23,882 bases of DNA, taken from positions 1-23,882 of the forward strand of contig DWUW01000165.1 of the NCBI GenBank assembly GCA_019120525.1. Reading direction: 5' to 3'. Positions 7,875-14,802 of this stretch are shown piece after piece. Every line of letters starts with the position of its first letter. The first letter of the stretch is position 1. Position numbers and translations under genes: made by a program. The notes beneath the pieces are model-generated. The model did no database searches, had not been told where the DNA came from, and was given only the letters and a program-made list of their open reading frames with translations. The DNA comes from Candidatus Eisenbergiella stercorigallinarum (GTDB lineage Bacteria > Bacillota > Clostridia > Lachnospirales > Lachnospiraceae).

Positions 7875-7903
7875 TTGACACTGAAATGCTTACGTAGTAT
7901 AAT
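7875..7903 (+). promoter_or_regulatory. Consensus sigma-A promoter for the DeoR-family gene
   Basis: TTGACA at 7875-7880 and TATAAT at 7898-7903 are separated by exactly 17 bp, a perfect match to the housekeeping consensus on the plus strand. Transcription would begin near 7910, leaving a leader of about 110 nt before the ATG at 8023. So strong a promoter in front of a regulator suggests it is normally held down, perhaps by autorepression. Confidence 0.8.
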
Positions 7904-7929
7904 ATGACACATGTTGATCGATTGCACAA
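7901..7929 (-). promoter_or_regulatory. Candidate promoter for the sugar operon, overlapping the divergent promoter
   Basis: On the minus strand TTGTGC (7924-7929) and CATATT (7901-7906) are 17 bp apart. The match is weaker than the opposing promoter and the two -10 elements overlap, so polymerase could not occupy both. A second weak pair closer to the gene (TTGATC, 18 bp, TATCTT) is possible. The choice is uncertain. Confidence 0.35.
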
Positions 7930-7936
7930 TATGCGC

Positions 7937-7976
7937 CGCTCAAGCTGAAAAAGTGTTCACGATCATGAGCGTTTTT
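7937..7976 (+). promoter_or_regulatory. Inverted repeat followed by a T-run in the DeoR-gene leader
   Basis: CGCTCA (7937-7942) pairs with TGAGCG (7966-7971) around a 23-nt loop and is followed at once by TTTTT (7972-7976). It could be a weak attenuator in the regulator's leader, or the paired half-sites of an operator. The stem is short, so confidence is low. Confidence 0.3.
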
Positions 7977-8022
7977 AACATGCATTTTAATTTTTTTACA
8001 ATGAGTTTACAGGATATTAGAC

Positions 8023-8760
8023 ATGAATACAGATAGAGAACGGTCTATATTGGAAATTTTGTTAAAAGAGAAAAAAATCCGGGTTAAGGATCTCGCCAGA
8101 CAGCTTTATGCGAGCGAACCTTCCATACGCCGGGATCTCGCGTCCCTGGAAAAGCAGCATCTGATCAAGCGGGTCTATGGCGGCGCTGTTCTGGAAGAAA
8201 ACGGCATTTCCATGATCAAAATCCCGTTCACCATCAGGGAACTGGAACAGTCCAGAGAAAAGGTCATGATCGCCAGAAAGGCCAGCTCCCTGGTAGATGA
8301 CGGGACGGTTCTGTTTTTGGACGCCTCTTCCAGCGCTTATAATATGATTCCTTTCCTCGCTTCCAAAAAAAATATCACCATCATCACCAATGGGCTGAAA
8401 ACGCAGATGAAGCTTGCGGAATACAGCAGCATCAAGACGATCAGCACCGGCGGGCAGCTTTTAAACAGCTGCTATGCCTTTGTGGGGGATGAGGCTTATA
8501 AGACCATTGACCGGTTTACGGCTGATTTTTTCTTTTTCTCATGCAGAGGGGTTTCCGGGGAGGGGAATCTGACAGACATTTCCGAAGCGGAAGATTATGT
8601 GCGCAACAAAATGATGGAACATTCCGCTTCCTCCTATCTGCTTTGCAACAGCAATAAGATCGGTACCACCTATTATCACAAGCTTTGCCATGCCTCTCAG
8701 CTCAGCGGCATTATCAGCGATTCGGAGCCTCCCGAAAACTTAAAACAGTATTTTATATAA
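8023..8760 (+). CDS. DeoR-family transcriptional regulator
   Basis: A 245-residue cytoplasmic repressor-type protein. The N-terminal winged helix-turn-helix (about 6-57) contains RSILEILL, VKDLARQLYASEPSIRRDL and the family-typical RVYGGAV. The C-terminal sugar-phosphate-sensing DeoR domain (about 75-233) shows FLDASSSAY, TNGLKT, STGGQLL, FVGDEA and FFSCRGVS, matching the isomerase-like fold that binds phosphorylated sugars. The ATG at 8023-8025 has AGGA at 8011-8014. It is divergent from the GH110/ABC operon and is its most likely regulator, with an imported or phosphorylated sugar as inducer (inference from context). It converges on the GH3 gene with only 60 bp between the stops. Confidence 0.92.
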   Translation: MNTDRERSILEILLKEKKIRVKDLARQLYASEPSIRRDLASLEKQHLIKRVYGGAVLEENGISMIKIPFTIRELEQSREKVMIARKASSLVDDGTVLFLDASSSAYNMIPFLASKKNITIITNGLKTQMKLAEYSSIKTISTGGQLLNSCYAFVGDEAYKTIDRFTADFFFFSCRGVSGEGNLTDISEAEDYVRNKMMEHSASSYLLCNSNKIGTTYYHKLCHASQLSGIISDSEPPENLKQYFI

Positions 8761-8794
8761 TTTTTTCTTTTCGAAAAAGCAGTGAGAGGCTCCG
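8723..8794. repeat. 9-bp inverted repeat across the DeoR-gene stop
   Basis: CGGAGCCTC (8723-8731, inside the last codons) and GAGGCTCCG (8786-8794) are perfect inverted copies 54 nt apart. A short CTTTT/AAAAG hairpin lies between them. Neither strand shows a standard T-tailed terminator in the 60-bp convergent gap, so this longer structure may help end or stabilise one transcript; it may also be chance. Confidence 0.3.
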
Positions 8795-8820
8795 GCTGTT
8801 GTCTGGCTCAAAAACAGATT

Positions 8821-11097
8821 TTACCCATTCAGCTTATCCAGCGCTTCCCGGACCTGCTGCGGCGTCACGCCGCCGGAGGCGAAGCTGAAAGTGCCCCGCA
8901 GAGGCATGTACTTCATCATGGCCTCCTTCATTTCCGCGGTGATGGCTTCCGCCGCGGCGTCCGTGGTGTCTCCGTCCTCTTTTTTCTCCAGGAAATCAAT
9001 CTTCATGAGCGGCTTCAGAAGCTCCATGGCTTCCGGGTCGTCCATCAGATCCCCGAAGGGCGTATCCATGGTATAATGTCTGGGGAGCTTCGCCGTAGAC
9101 TCCACATATACCTCCTGCTCGACCACGATGTCGCGGGAGGAGCTTCCGACCTGAAGGAGGTAGCGGCCGCTCTCCGCATACCAGTCATGGATATCCGTAT
9201 TCCAGTAGGCGAAGGCTCTTTTATCCAGCACGAAGCTGACCATCTTCGTTTCCCCAGGGGCCAGCTCCACCTTTTCAAATCCTCTCAGCTCCCTGACAGG
9301 ACGGATCACCCTGCTGTCCGGCGCGGACACATAGAGCTGCACGGTTTCCTTTCCCGCGCGGTCTCCCGTATTGGTCACGTCCACACGGAGGGTAACGGTA
9401 TCCGTATCTTTAATGCGCTGCGCGCTCAGCTTCGGCTCCGAATAGGCAAACGTGGTATAGGAAAGGCCGAATCCGAAGGGGAAACGGACTGCCATTTTCT
9501 TCTTATCATAGTAGCGGTATCCCACGAAAACGCCTTCGCGGTACTCCACCCTGTCCCCTTCTCCCTGGTAGTACAGATAGGAAGGATTGTCCTCCAGCTG
9601 ATACGGGAAGGATTCCGGGAGCTTTCCGCTGGGATTCACCCTGCCGTACAGGATATCCGCGACCGCCGCGCCCACGGCCTGTCCGCCCAGATAGGCTTCC
9701 AGAATACCCTTTACCTGATCCGCCCAGGGCATTTCCACAGGCGAACCGTTATGAAGCACCACAATGGTATTGGGCTGCACGGCGGCTACACGGCGGATCA
9801 GTTCGTTCTGGCACTCCGGCATGCGCATATGAGCCCTGTCAAAGCCTTCCGATTCAAAGGCGTCAGGAAGCCCGGCAAAGATCACCGCCGCCTCCGCCTG
9901 CTCCGCGCTCTCCACCGCTTCCTTTAACAGCGCTTCATCCGTTTCGTCCACATCATCCCGGAACCCTTCCGCGTAGGTAACGGTCCCCAGGCCCTTCACG
10001 CAGTCCCAGGCGGCGGTCACCTTATGGCTGTTGATATGGGAGCTTCCGCCGCCCTGATATCTGGGTTTTGCCGCGTATTTTCCAATAAAGGCCACCTTTG
10101 CCTGTTCCTTTAAGGGCAGGACGCCGTCCTCATTTTTCAGGAGCACGCAGGTCTCCTCCGCTACCTTTCTCGCCAGCTCATGGTCTTTGTCCCGGTCGAA
10201 GACCGCGGTTTTATCCCGGTTTTCTTCAAAACGGTACACGATATTCAGGATGCGTTCCACAGCCTCGTCCAGCACTTCTTCTTTCAGGCGTCCGTCCCGC
10301 ACCGCTTCCACGATCAGCTGATCATTCACCCCGCCGGAGGAGGGCATCTCCAGATCCAGCCCCGCTTCCAGGTCCGGCACCCGGTCGTTGACCGCGCCCC
10401 AGTCGCTCACCACAAAGCCGTCGAATCCCCATTCCCCGCGCAGCACGTCCGTGAGCATTTCCTTATTCTGTGCCGCGTAAACGCCGTTGATCCGGTTGTA
10501 GGAGCACATCACCGTCCAGGGCTTCTGCTTTCTCACCGCGCCCTCAAAGGCCGCCAGATAGATCTCTCGGAGCGTGCGCTCGTCGATTTCGGAGGAGGAA
10601 GACATCCTGCGGTGCTCCTGGTTGTTCGCCAGGAAATGCTTGATGCTGGTGCCCACGTTTTTGCTCTGTATGCCGCAGATCAGCGCGCCGGCCATCTCGG
10701 AGGCCACATAGGGGTCTTCCGAATAATATTCAAAATTCCGGCCGCACAGCGGGGAACGCTTGATGTTTACCGCGGGCCCCAGGATCACGCCCACGCCTTC
10801 CGCCTGGCATTCCTCTCCCAGCGCCTCTCCCATTTCCCGGATCAGTTCCCGGTTAAAGCTGGCCGCCGTGCCGCAGCCTGCCGGAAAGCAGACCGCCCGG
10901 ATGCTGTCGTTTACGCCCAGATTGTCCGCCTCCTGATCCTGCTTTCTCAGCCCGTGAGGTCCGTCGGAAACCATCATTGCCGGGATCCCCAGCCGTTCGA
11001 CTGCCTCCGTATGCCAGAAATCCGCCCCGGAACACATGGCAGCCTTTTCCTCCAGCGTCATTTTCGCGATCCGTTCCCTTAATCCTTCCCTTGTCAT
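8821..11097 (-). CDS. Glycoside hydrolase family 3 enzyme, beta-glucosidase type
   Basis: A 758-residue protein with the full three-domain GH3 layout. The N-terminal barrel has SDGPHGLR (45-52), GRNFEYYSEDPY and KHFLANNQEHRR (from 153). The nucleophile motif is GFVVSDWGAV with Asp232. The second domain carries FESEGFDR (414-421), where the acid/base glutamate is expected, and a C-terminal fibronectin III-like domain follows (about 575-680). A tail of some 80 residues with charged helices ends the protein. No signal peptide is present, so it should hydrolyse imported beta-glucosides or related disaccharides. The ATG at 11095-11097 is chosen because GAGAGG precedes it and because a promoter at 11183-11211 makes the open frame to 11211 untranscribed. 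It is divergent from an AraC-family gene. Exact sugar specificity is not readable. Confidence 0.92.
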   Translation of the reverse strand: MTREGLRERIAKMTLEEKAAMCSGADFWHTEAVERLGIPAMMVSDGPHGLRKQDQEADNLGVNDSIRAVCFPAGCGTAASFNRELIREMGEALGEECQAEGVGVILGPAVNIKRSPLCGRNFEYYSEDPYVASEMAGALICGIQSKNVGTSIKHFLANNQEHRRMSSSSEIDERTLREIYLAAFEGAVRKQKPWTVMCSYNRINGVYAAQNKEMLTDVLRGEWGFDGFVVSDWGAVNDRVPDLEAGLDLEMPSSGGVNDQLIVEAVRDGRLKEEVLDEAVERILNIVYRFEENRDKTAVFDRDKDHELARKVAEETCVLLKNEDGVLPLKEQAKVAFIGKYAAKPRYQGGGSSHINSHKVTAAWDCVKGLGTVTYAEGFRDDVDETDEALLKEAVESAEQAEAAVIFAGLPDAFESEGFDRAHMRMPECQNELIRRVAAVQPNTIVVLHNGSPVEMPWADQVKGILEAYLGGQAVGAAVADILYGRVNPSGKLPESFPYQLEDNPSYLYYQGEGDRVEYREGVFVGYRYYDKKKMAVRFPFGFGLSYTTFAYSEPKLSAQRIKDTDTVTLRVDVTNTGDRAGKETVQLYVSAPDSRVIRPVRELRGFEKVELAPGETKMVSFVLDKRAFAYWNTDIHDWYAESGRYLLQVGSSSRDIVVEQEVYVESTAKLPRHYTMDTPFGDLMDDPEAMELLKPLMKIDFLEKKEDGDTTDAAAEAITAEMKEAMMKYMPLRGTFSFASGGVTPQQVREALDKLNG

Positions 11098-11102
11098 ACC
11101 TT

Positions 11103-11108
11103 CCTCTC
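11103..11108 (-). promoter_or_regulatory. Shine-Dalgarno site fixing the GH3 start
   Basis: GAGAGG on the minus strand, 5 nt before the ATG at 11095-11097. It supports this start over the longer open frame. Confidence 0.7.
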
Positions 11109-11113
11109 TTTCC

Positions 11114-11128
11114 GCCGCCGAAGGCGGC
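11114..11128 (-). other. Hairpin in the GH3 mRNA leader
   Basis: GCCGCC and GGCGGC form a 6-bp all-GC stem with a 3-nt loop, a few bases upstream of the Shine-Dalgarno site. It may influence translation or message stability. Confidence 0.45.
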
Positions 11129-11182
11129 ATTTGAATCTGTGAAATTCTCCCGCGTGCCCGGCACGCTTTTCTTGCTTTCTTT

Positions 11183-11211
11183 ATCATAGCATGCGCTTTC
11201 TCTTCCGCCAA
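11183..11211 (-). promoter_or_regulatory. Promoter for the GH3 gene
   Basis: On the minus strand TTGGCG (11206-11211) and TATGAT (11183-11188) are 17 bp apart. Transcription would start near 11176, giving a leader of about 80 nt. Confidence 0.65.
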
Positions 11212-11240
11212 TCTCTATCCTGACTTTATATGGGCCGATA

Positions 11241-11269
11241 TTGACTTTTTATCCGTTTTTTCAGATAAT
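11241..11269 (+). promoter_or_regulatory. Promoter for the AraC-family gene
   Basis: TTGACT (11241-11246) and GATAAT (11264-11269) are 17 bp apart on the plus strand. Start of transcription is expected near 11276, about 67 nt before the ATG. It lies back to back with the GH3 promoter, with 29 bp between the two -35 elements, which would suit joint control by one regulator. Confidence 0.68.
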
Positions 11270-11342
11270 AATCCTATAGTTTAAGGAATATTTTTACCCA
11301 GTCACAGCCGAAACCCGGAACGGCCGGGTATGGGAGGTTCCC

Positions 11343-12305
11343 ATGAAGCATGCATCCGATGCGCCCGCTGGGGCGCCTTTTTCCGGACGAAACGATTTTC
11401 CCCGGGTCAGATCCGCGGAACAGCTCCCGCGGGAATCCATCCATGAAACCGTGACGGTGGATCCGGGTATTCCTGTCCGCTGCTTTACTTATGAAGACGC
11501 GGGCATTCTCGTCCCCGCCCACTGGCATCACAGCCTGGAGATCCTGCTCATTGAGTCCGGGGGCATGACGGTATCACTGAACGACGCCAGGCTTTCCCTG
11601 CACGCGCAGGACTTCGTCCTCATCAACTCCGGCGACCTGCATTCCACCAACTGTCCGGAGCATTCCCGCGTCCGCGTCCTGCAGATTCCCTACCCGTTTC
11701 TGAAGCAGAATATCCCGGAATATGACAGACTCCGTTTCCGCTCCGGCCCCTGTGGGGCTCCCGGAACAGACGCCGCCTTCCGTCACCTTCTGCGTTCTCT
11801 CCAGGGATGCAGGGAAACGGACGGGTTTTCTGCGCCGTCGATATCCTCCTCCGCCCGGTCTCTGCATTTCAAAAGCCTGCTGTATGAGCTTCTCAGCCTG
11901 TGCGTTTCCAGCTATCTGCTGCCGGAAGCGGAACGGGAACAGAGCCTGAGCGATACGGAACGCGCCCGTCTGATCACGGTCACGGACTATGTAAACGCGC
12001 ACTACAGCGAACCGGTCTCCCTGCGCGGCGCGGCGGCCGCCGTCGCCCTGAATCCGGAGTATTTCTGCCGATTTTTCAAAAAAAATATGGGAATTACCTT
12101 TCTGGAATATGTCAGTCAGGTCCGGTTCTCCCACGTCTGCCAGGATATCCTTCACACGGACCAGAGCGTCACGGACATTCTTTCCCGACACGGCTTTACC
12201 AATTACAAGCTGTTCCGCCGCATGTTCCGGGAGACCTATGGCTGTACGCCGTCCGCCAAGCGCCGGGAGGCCGCTTCAGCCGCTTCCGGCCATGAGCGCG
12301 GCTGA
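11343..12305 (+). CDS. AraC/XylS-family transcriptional regulator with cupin sensor domain
   Basis: A 320-residue regulator. The N-terminal cupin-type sugar-sensing domain (about 40-120) has HWHHSLEILLIESG, LINSGDLHS and a beta-rich pattern. The C-terminal double helix-turn-helix (about 210-305) has YVNAHYSEPVSL, LNPEYFCRFFKKNMGITF and DILSRHGFTNYKLFRRMF, ending in YGCTPS. GGGAGG precedes the ATG. It is divergent from the GH3 gene and probably activates it in response to a beta-glucoside (inference). About 30 N-terminal residues before the cupin are rich in proline, alanine and arginine and look disordered. The gene ends at a strong terminator at 12340-12377. Confidence 0.92.
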   Translation: MKHASDAPAGAPFSGRNDFPRVRSAEQLPRESIHETVTVDPGIPVRCFTYEDAGILVPAHWHHSLEILLIESGGMTVSLNDARLSLHAQDFVLINSGDLHSTNCPEHSRVRVLQIPYPFLKQNIPEYDRLRFRSGPCGAPGTDAAFRHLLRSLQGCRETDGFSAPSISSSARSLHFKSLLYELLSLCVSSYLLPEAEREQSLSDTERARLITVTDYVNAHYSEPVSLRGAAAAVALNPEYFCRFFKKNMGITFLEYVSQVRFSHVCQDILHTDQSVTDILSRHGFTNYKLFRRMFRETYGCTPSAKRREAASAASGHERG

Positions 12306-12339
12306 AAGGCCCATGCAGCAGGCGCGGTAATCGAAAAAA

Positions 12340-12377
12340 GCGGCGCGCAGGTCAGATATCTGCGCGCCGCCCTTTTT
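12340..12377. terminator. Bidirectional rho-independent terminator
   Basis: An 11-bp GC-rich stem (GCGGCGCGCAG, 12340-12350, with its complement 12360-12370) has a 9-nt loop. It is followed by CCTTTTT on plus and, on the other side, preceded by A6, which reads as TTTTTT on minus. It ends the AraC-family transcript and can also stop the DUF378 message. Confidence 0.88.
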
Positions 12378-12380
12378 GTG

Positions 12381-12416
12381 CAATCGGATAGGGGAAATAC
12401 TTCCCCTATCCGATTG
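12381..12416. repeat. Perfect 16-bp inverted repeat with 4-nt loop
   Basis: CAATCGGATAGGGGAA (12381-12396) is followed by ATAC and then its exact reverse complement (12401-12416). There is no T-run on either side, so it is not an ordinary terminator. It lies 10 bp from the terminator stem and directly beside the next hairpin. It could be a repeat element, a protein-binding palindrome or a protective mRNA 3' hairpin. Confidence 0.85.
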
Positions 12417-12445
12417 ACAGCCCGGATAAACAGGCTGTATTTTTT
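12417..12445 (+). terminator. Second hairpin with T-run, plus strand
   Basis: ACAGCC (12417-12422) pairs with GGCTGT (12433-12438) around a 10-nt loop, followed by ATTTTTT to 12445. It resembles a weak intrinsic terminator and would back up the one at 12340-12377. Confidence 0.5.
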
Positions 12446-12656
12446 ATGAATCCTGTCCGTTGCCCACTCTTCCGAAAAAGGTCAGCAGGTACAGACCGCA
12501 GATTCCTACCAAAACGTAGATAATTCTGGAAATCAGGCTCATCTGGCCAAAGATCATGGCGACCAGATCGAAGCGGAACAGCCCGATCAGTCCCCAGTTG
12601 ACCGCACCGATAACGGCGATCGTAAGCGCTGTATAGTCAAGTGCTTTACTTCCCAT
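12444..12656 (-). CDS. DUF378 family small membrane protein
   Basis: A 70-residue protein with two predicted membrane helices (about 7-28 and 38-60). It has the DUF378 pattern TALTIAVIGAVNWGLIGLFRFDLVA, read here as ALDYTALT (residues 5-12) then GAVNWGLIG (17-25), and a closing RIIYVLVGICGLY-type helix. The family is widespread in Firmicutes and its function is unknown. The ATG at 12654-12656 is chosen because AGGAGG lies 8 nt before it; the frame also offers a GTG at 12663-12665, but that codon overlaps the ribosome-binding site. The gene stands alone between the palindrome cluster and the carboxylesterase. Confidence 0.88.
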   Translation of the reverse strand: MGSKALDYTALTIAVIGAVNWGLIGLFRFDLVAMIFGQMSLISRIIYVLVGICGLYLLTFFGRVGNGQDS

Positions 12657-12664
12657 GACAGCCA

Positions 12665-12670
12665 CCTCCT
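12665..12670 (-). promoter_or_regulatory. Shine-Dalgarno site fixing the DUF378 start
   Basis: AGGAGG, 8 nt before the ATG at 12654-12656. It overlaps the alternative GTG, which rules that codon out as the start. Confidence 0.8.
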
Positions 12671-12707
12671 TTTCTCTACGTGACTATCATGTCCTGATTT
12701 CCGATGA

Positions 12708-12736
12708 AATATACGTGTTTTTGAAGAACTTCTGAA
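12708..12736 (-). promoter_or_regulatory. Candidate promoter for the DUF378 gene
   Basis: On the minus strand TTCAGA (12731-12736) and TATATT (12708-12713) are 17 bp apart, which would give a leader of about 45 nt. The -10 is good and the -35 only fair. Confidence 0.42.
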
Positions 12737-12738
12737 AT

Positions 12739-12775
12739 GACCTTTCCACGGCCCTTCCGTGATCCCTGCCGGTCA
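12739..12775 (-). other. Branched stem structure after the carboxylesterase gene
   Basis: An outer TGACC/GGTCA pairing encloses a CACGG/CCGTG hairpin (12747-12761). There is no clear T-run on minus, so termination here is uncertain. The structure begins at the carboxylesterase stop codon. Confidence 0.3.
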
Positions 12776-14293
12776 CTCTTCCAGCCGGAATACCGACTGG
12801 GGGAAATCATCCAGCGTCTCCCGTTCCGTCAGGGGACGGAGCACAGGATGCCGGGAAAAAGCAAAAATGCTCCTGTCCTCACAGAGCGGCTTCCAGTCCA
12901 CACCCGCGGGCTTTCCCGGATCCCCGGTCTCAAAGAAACGCGCAAAGGCCTCGTACAGGATTTCCGCCATGTTTTCCCGTTCCCCGCGTTCCAGTCCGGG
13001 GAACTGGCTGTCGTCCGCGGCGGCACGGCCGAAGGCCATGGCCTGATCCAGCACATGGGACGCAGTCCCGTATTCAAAGCTGTAATACCATACCGGACTT
13101 CCGTTTTCCGTCAGCCGCTCCGCCAGGCGGCGGGTATAGGTGCGGTACATATCGTCAGACAGAATGCGCACCCATTCATCGATTTTCTGATTTTCCGCAG
13201 GGAACGTCCCCTGATCGGAACAGGCCTTTTCAAAAGCGGCGAAATCCGCCTCCGCGATCCGGGCATTGTCCCCGAACAGGCAACGGGCGATCTCCGGCGC
13301 CTTTTTCAAAAAATCTTCCTGCAGGCCGGAAAAGTACATTTCGTGCAGGCAGCTTCCCACCATGGCTTTTCCGGACCAGTAGTCGCCTCTTTCGATCCGT
13401 TCCTGCCAGTCATACGGGATCACGGTCCCGTCCGCCACCGGCCCGAACATGCAGGTATTTCCCGGATTATCCGTCAGCCGCTCCTGAAGGGAAAGCAGAA
13501 GGTCGGCGTCCATGGCCAGAACATCCGATGGCTTCTGCAGATACCCCTGTTTTTTCCCTTCGTACAGGAACCTCCTTGCGATACATACGGCGGTTCTCTC
13601 ACTGCGGATGCTCTGCCAGCCGCCGCTTGCCATCAGCGTCTGCGCGCAGTACGTCTTCATCTCCGGACGCAGGAACAGAGCTCCCAGGGATTTGGCGCCC
13701 GCCGATTCCCCGAACACCGTCACCCTGTCCGGGTCTCCGCCGAAGGCTTCGATATTTTCATGGATCCATTTCAGGGCGGCGAGCTGATCCAGCGTCCCGT
13801 TGTTTCCCGTATGCCGGTACTCCTCTCCCAGCGCCTCCCTGAGATAAAGATAGCCCAGGACTCCGAGGCGGTATTCCACGGAGACGAAAAGAAAGGCATG
13901 GTTCCGGATCATGTCTTTCCCGTCCCGGTCCCTGCCGCTTCCGGTCTGAAACGCGCCGCCATGCAGCCAGACGGCGACGGGGAGCTTTTTCCCGGCGGCA
14001 AAGGCATCCGCAGGGACATAAAGGTTCAGGTTCAGGCAGTCCTCCCCGTATTTTTCCCGCTCTCCCGGCTGTCTGCAGGCGGGCTGCAAGGCGGACAGGC
14101 CGAACCGCTCCGCCCGGTACACGCCTTCCCACTTATACTCCCGGGGCGGCTGGAAACGGGCGGCCCTGGCATAGGGGATCCCACGGAAGCAGTACAGCCT
14201 CCCCTCCAGATGCCCTTCCAGAACGCCGCAGCGGGTCTGGATCCGGCAGCATTCCGGTATTCTTTTTTCCCTTTCCTCTTTTCCTTCCTTCAT
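12773..14293 (-). CDS. Type-B carboxylesterase (alpha/beta hydrolase)
   Basis: A 506-residue esterase of the carboxylesterase type-B family. The oxyanion-hole motif is HGGAF (111-115) and the nucleophile elbow is FGESAGA with Ser197. A glutamate at 318 (HEMYF) and His413 (YGTASH) complete the likely triad. GEDCLNLNLYVP and YRLGVLGYL are family hallmarks. There is no signal peptide, so it acts in the cytoplasm on ester or ester-like substrates; the natural one is unknown. The start at 14291-14293 uses the A of the TrmL stop (TAATG) with GGAGGG 7 nt before it; the ATG at 14308 is part of that ribosome-binding region. It is the last gene of the series. A surplus of acidic C-terminal residues is normal for the family. 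Confidence 0.9.
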   Translation of the reverse strand: MKEGKEEREKRIPECCRIQTRCGVLEGHLEGRLYCFRGIPYARAARFQPPREYKWEGVYRAERFGLSALQPACRQPGEREKYGEDCLNLNLYVPADAFAAGKKLPVAVWLHGGAFQTGSGRDRDGKDMIRNHAFLFVSVEYRLGVLGYLYLREALGEEYRHTGNNGTLDQLAALKWIHENIEAFGGDPDRVTVFGESAGAKSLGALFLRPEMKTYCAQTLMASGGWQSIRSERTAVCIARRFLYEGKKQGYLQKPSDVLAMDADLLLSLQERLTDNPGNTCMFGPVADGTVIPYDWQERIERGDYWSGKAMVGSCLHEMYFSGLQEDFLKKAPEIARCLFGDNARIAEADFAAFEKACSDQGTFPAENQKIDEWVRILSDDMYRTYTRRLAERLTENGSPVWYYSFEYGTASHVLDQAMAFGRAAADDSQFPGLERGERENMAEILYEAFARFFETGDPGKPAGVDWKPLCEDRSIFAFSRHPVLRPLTERETLDDFPQSVFRLEE

Positions 14294-14802
14294 TATGCTT
14301 CCCTCCAATGCAGCCGGTGAAGCTCCCCGGCAAGGAGCAGGCCGTCAAAACGGTTCTGCCTCAGCGCCTCATAGAGCACGATGGCCGCGGAATTACTCAG
14401 GTTCAGGGAACGGATCTCATCCAGCATGGGGATGCGGATACAGGCTTCCTCATTTTCCACCAGGAGCTCCTCCGGGATCCCGGCGCTCTCCTTTCCGAAC
14501 ATGAGATAATCGTCCGGCCCGAAGCTCACCTCCGTATAGACCCGCTTCGCCTTGGTCGTGGCCATCCAGAGCTTCCTGTCCGGATGCTTCCGGAATTCCC
14601 GCTCCAGAAAATCCTCATAATTCACATAGCGGCGCACATCCACCTTATGCCAGTAGTCCATGCCGGCGCGCCGGATCTGCTTTTCATTCAGCTGGAAGCC
14701 CAGCGGTTCGATCAGATGCAGGACAGAGCCTGTCGCCACGCAGGTCCGGCCGATATTCCCCGTATTCGCCGGAATCTCCGGCTGATGCAGTACGATATTC
14801 AT
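14293..14802 (-). CDS. trmL: tRNA (cytidine(34)-2'-O)-methyltransferase TrmL
   Basis: A 169-residue SPOUT methyltransferase of normal length. It has PEIPANTGNIGRTCVATG (8-25), GFQLNEKQIRRAGMDYW, LMFGKESAGIPEE and IPMLDEIRSLNLSNSAAI followed by YEALRQ, the full set of TrmL motifs including the trefoil-knot SAM site at the C-terminus. The enzyme methylates the ribose of the wobble nucleotide in certain tRNA-Leu species. Its ATG follows the aminotransferase stop with no gap (TAAATG), and its stop shares one base with the carboxylesterase start, so translation of the three is probably coupled. Confidence 0.97.
   Translation of the reverse strand: MNIVLHQPEIPANTGNIGRTCVATGSVLHLIEPLGFQLNEKQIRRAGMDYWHKVDVRRYVNYEDFLEREFRKHPDRKLWMATTKAKRVYTEVSFGPDDYLMFGKESAGIPEELLVENEEACIRIPMLDEIRSLNLSNSAAIVLYEALRQNRFDGLLLAGELHRLHWREA
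14301..14306 (-). promoter_or_regulatory. Shine-Dalgarno site for the carboxylesterase, inside trmL
   Basis: GGAGGG lies within the last codons of trmL, 7 nt before the ATG at 14291-14293. It fixes the overlapping start. Confidence 0.75.

Larger units (their letters stand above)
7716..8022. other. Divergent intergenic control region (307 bp)
   Basis: This gap separates the sugar operon (minus) from the DeoR-family gene (plus). It is AT-richer than its flanks and holds a consensus plus-strand promoter, a weaker overlapping minus-strand promoter candidate, two inverted repeats and a T-rich tract before the regulator. No coding region was found in it. The separate entries give the sites. Confidence 0.75.

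Noticed and set aside
7957..7980. Possible catabolite-response (cre) site near the DeoR promoter
   Set aside because: The GAGCGTTTTTAACA-like sequence keeps the central CG but misses several consensus positions in either orientation.
12737..14320. 527-codon plus-strand open frame
   Set aside because: Antisense to the carboxylesterase, which has intact catalytic motifs. No domain and no suitable ribosome-binding site.
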